Below are positions 61,801 through 64,000 of a stretch of 64,000 bases of DNA, piece by piece; position 1 is the stretch's first letter; each line of letters begins with the position of its first letter. Under the pieces are notes generated by a model that saw only the letters and a program-made list of their open reading frames with translations, did not search any database and was not told where the DNA came from. Where the stretch lies: IMG/VR virus record IMGVR_UViG_3300005253_000004, positions 55,471 to 119,470 of that record; one strand, 5' to 3'. The stretch comes from a virus. The translations under genes and the position numbers were made by a program.

Positions 61801-64000
61801 TGGCTGATTCAAAAGCTACAGGCGCTGCTAATTCACAATGGATAAAAGGCAAGCTCCATACCCTAGACGCGATCCCTCAGGGGGATCCGAAGGTAGGGCT
61901 CGCCATAGCGGCCTACGCAGACGCAGTGAATACCAACCGGAATAGCCACCTCTGGGTGCGAGCTGTCCAATGGGTAGAGAACTTTCTCTTTTCTCTAGGG
62001 CGTCACTACATGGATGATATCCTCGTATCTCGACTAACCAATGACGCAGACTCAGGCCAACAGTCTGTAGTGCGGGAAGCGGCAAATAGCATCCCGAAGC
62101 CCGTCAACGATCTGTTGGGACGTTACGTCGAAACGAATATAGCCCTGCTGACAGAGAACAAGCCGATACCTCGGATTGACTCAAAATCAGGGAGAGCCGA
62201 GGATGAGGACGCAGCGCAGCTATCAGAACTGACCATGGAGTATATGTGGGAAGCCCTGGATCTGCCTGAGAAGCACAGAGAGATAGCCAGGATCATCCTC
62301 CACTGCGGTGTTTGCTGGCTGGAGGTGATCTACGACGAGACTCATGTCAGGCGGATGACGGTTCCGGAGACTGAAACCTCTGAATCCTCAACCGTACCGG
62401 GAGTGGGGGCCGGTCCTATCCAGCTACCCGTACCCAGAGAGACAGAGATCCATGACGAGCGCGGGAGACCCATCTACACGGATAAGGTAGAGTATGGGGA
62501 CATCGTTGCTACTATCGTGAGTCCTTTCGAGATGCACCTTCCTCAAGTCCATTGGTGGAACGGGGAAGATATGGGCTGGGTGATGCGCGAGTATTACACA
62601 GACATGGACATGTTAGAGGATCGATTCAAGGCACCGGGTCTGAAGCTGCACAAGAAAGATGGCTGGTACCTTGATCGATTGAAGAAAGCACAGACGGCCA
62701 ACACTCAGAACCTCCCGATCTGGTGGTGGGAGCGGATCGCTAACATGGTCGAAGGATCAGGCCCCTCGCTGTATGTAGGCACCTCTGAGACCTGGGACGG
62801 CTACACAACAGTCCGGATCTTCGATAGGAAGCCGAACGCGAAGTGGCCTCGTGGCAGGACAATAATGACGGCTGGAGATCAGGTGATCTATGATTCTCCA
62901 AAGAAGCGAGGAGCACGCGCATATGACCCTCGCTGGCCTGACCGATGGCATCCTTATGTCCGGTATCGCTGGGAGGCGATGGCTGGTAGTATCAATGGTA
63001 GATCGCTGGTGTGTAAGCTCCTTCCGAAGTTGAAGAGGGTGAACGCGATTGACACCACGATGATCATGTGGCGGCGTACAGTTCCGATGTCTGCGTGGGT
63101 TATTCCGAAGGGGTCTCAACCCGTCGAGGACCAGTGGCTTGGAGTCCCTGGTCAGATCTGGGAGTACGACCCACGGAGAACTGCGGGTGCTGCACCCGAA
63201 CCTATTTATCCGCCGCCCTACCCGGCTGCGGCTGAGCAAGAGCGCCAGCAACAGATTCAGGAGATGGAAGCTATCGCTGGTACGGAAGAGATTTTGAGAG
63301 GTCAACGCCCCACCGGTGTCAACTCGGCCGCAATGATCGATATCCTGCGGAAACAGGCACTGGCTGGGCGTTCCTCTATTCTACAAGAGTGGGATGAAGC
63401 CTTGCAGAAGGAAGGCTCGATCATACTCCAAGAAGTGATCAAGCACATTCGGAACGACGATAGGTACGCAGAGAGACTAAGGATTCTGGCGCGTGACAAG
63501 TCCAGCACTCTAGCTATCCGTAGCTTCAGTGGAGCGGACCTCACGGACAACGTCATTGTCCACATCGACACGGCCTCCATGGCGCTGTCGAGCAAGGAAG
63601 CGAAGCAGGCTAAGGCTATCGAATTGATCCAGTACTCAGCCGGTCTACAAGGGCTGCCACCTGGATTGCAGGCGAAGATCCTTGAGGAGATGGGCTACGA
63701 AGACGCTTTCATCCCGCAGGGTGCAGACGTGTCACGCGGTAAACGCATCATGGCCTGGATCCGACAGGAGGCATACGAGATGATCGTCCCGATGCCTGAG
63801 GACGACCCGTTCATCTTGTACGGTATGTTCGTCGAGGAAATGAAGTCAGATGGTTTCCATAACCTCAACGAGGAGCAGCAGTTGATACTCTTGTCGTTGG
63901 TGGACCTATACAAGCAAATGGCTGAAGAACGACAGCAAGAAATCATGCAGATACAGATGATGCAAGCAGAAATGGCTAGAGGCGGCGGTGGTGGCGGAGG
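61800..64000 (+). CDS. Portal protein, cut by window edge
   Basis: ATG 61800 overlaps the previous stop. The visible 733 codons read as a phage portal protein: NDLLGRYVETNIALLTENKP, then helical and strand motifs, IWWWERIA, and a segment of LRKQALAGRSSILQEWDEAL with AAMIDILRK before it. Near the right edge it has a long helix and ends in a Gly run (ARGGGGGGG) where the window stops. Forms the dodecameric DNA gate at the capsid vertex. The frame is open through base 64000, so the gene is truncated. Confidence 0.85.
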   Translation, partial: MADSKATGAANSQWIKGKLHTLDAIPQGDPKVGLAIAAYADAVNTNRNSHLWVRAVQWVENFLFSLGRHYMDDILVSRLTNDADSGQQSVVREAANSIPKPVNDLLGRYVETNIALLTENKPIPRIDSKSGRAEDEDAAQLSELTMEYMWEALDLPEKHREIARIILHCGVCWLEVIYDETHVRRMTVPETETSESSTVPGVGAGPIQLPVPRETEIHDERGRPIYTDKVEYGDIVATIVSPFEMHLPQVHWWNGEDMGWVMREYYTDMDMLEDRFKAPGLKLHKKDGWYLDRLKKAQTANTQNLPIWWWERIANMVEGSGPSLYVGTSETWDGYTTVRIFDRKPNAKWPRGRTIMTAGDQVIYDSPKKRGARAYDPRWPDRWHPYVRYRWEAMAGSINGRSLVCKLLPKLKRVNAIDTTMIMWRRTVPMSAWVIPKGSQPVEDQWLGVPGQIWEYDPRRTAGAAPEPIYPPPYPAAAEQERQQQIQEMEAIAGTEEILRGQRPTGVNSAAMIDILRKQALAGRSSILQEWDEALQKEGSIILQEVIKHIRNDDRYAERLRILARDKSSTLAIRSFSGADLTDNVIVHIDTASMALSSKEAKQAKAIELIQYSAGLQGLPPGLQAKILEEMGYEDAFIPQGADVSRGKRIMAWIRQEAYEMIVPMPEDDPFILYGMFVEEMKSDGFHNLNEEQQLILLSLVDLYKQMAEERQQEIMQIQMMQAEMARGGGGGG

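Overview
The window is part of a tailed double-stranded DNA phage genome (Caudoviricetes). It carries a terminase, portal, tail fibre, lysis genes, replicative helicase, DNA ligase, sigma factor and integrase, packed with ATGA/TGATG overlaps. A lipoprotein/inner-membrane spanin-like pair suggests a Gram-negative host, but the host cannot be named. Both ends are cut: a small gene at the left edge and the portal gene at the right edge run out of the window. No tRNA or rRNA gene was seen.

Region 1 (1-28.8 kb, all minus strand) is the replication and host-takeover half: DnaB-like helicase, RtcB RNA ligase, ATP-dependent DNA ligase, a UvsW-like helicase, HNH nucleases, a sigma-70-family factor, a MoxR AAA+ ATPase with a VWA metallopeptidase, and dozens of small proteins. 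From about 19.7 to 27.8 kb it is a mosaic of tiny genes, many of them single-helix membrane microproteins, separated by repeated, hairpin-forming leader elements. A sigma-70-like promoter (28772-28800) sits at its upstream end. Position 28709-29355 is gene-free.

Region 2 (29.3-34.25 kb, minus strand) is almost entirely an array of one paralogous family of small proteins. Their pattern is an N-terminal Trp-hydrophobic strand, then HxC or HxH, then CxxC, then a Pro-initiated amphipathic helix often ending in Trp. I count 32 copies in the window: 17 scattered through region 1 and 15 here. They are called the 'W-HxC-CxxC family' below. This is the most striking and apparently undescribed feature.

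Region 3 (34.4-49.66 kb, plus strand) holds small genes, an HNH nuclease, a lysis cassette, a terminase with a small-subunit-like N-terminus fused to the large subunit, and a 13-gene island. The island encodes sulfotransferases, methyltransferases, glycosyltransferases, a hexapeptide acetyltransferase and a polysaccharide deacetylase, apparently for glycan modification.

Region 4 (49.7-53.5 kb, minus strand) is an inverted block with structural-type proteins, a DNA-binding protein, an HNH nuclease and a tyrosine integrase. Region 5 (53.6-64 kb, plus strand) contains tail fibre and accessory virion genes and the portal protein.

Nine promoters share TTGCAA-N17-TATAAT (minor -35 variants). They mark every change of gene direction and several operon starts. 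Because TTGCAA is palindromic, one hexamer at 53539-53544 serves as the -35 of two divergent promoters. All gene functions are inferred from reading the translated sequence; no database search was run.
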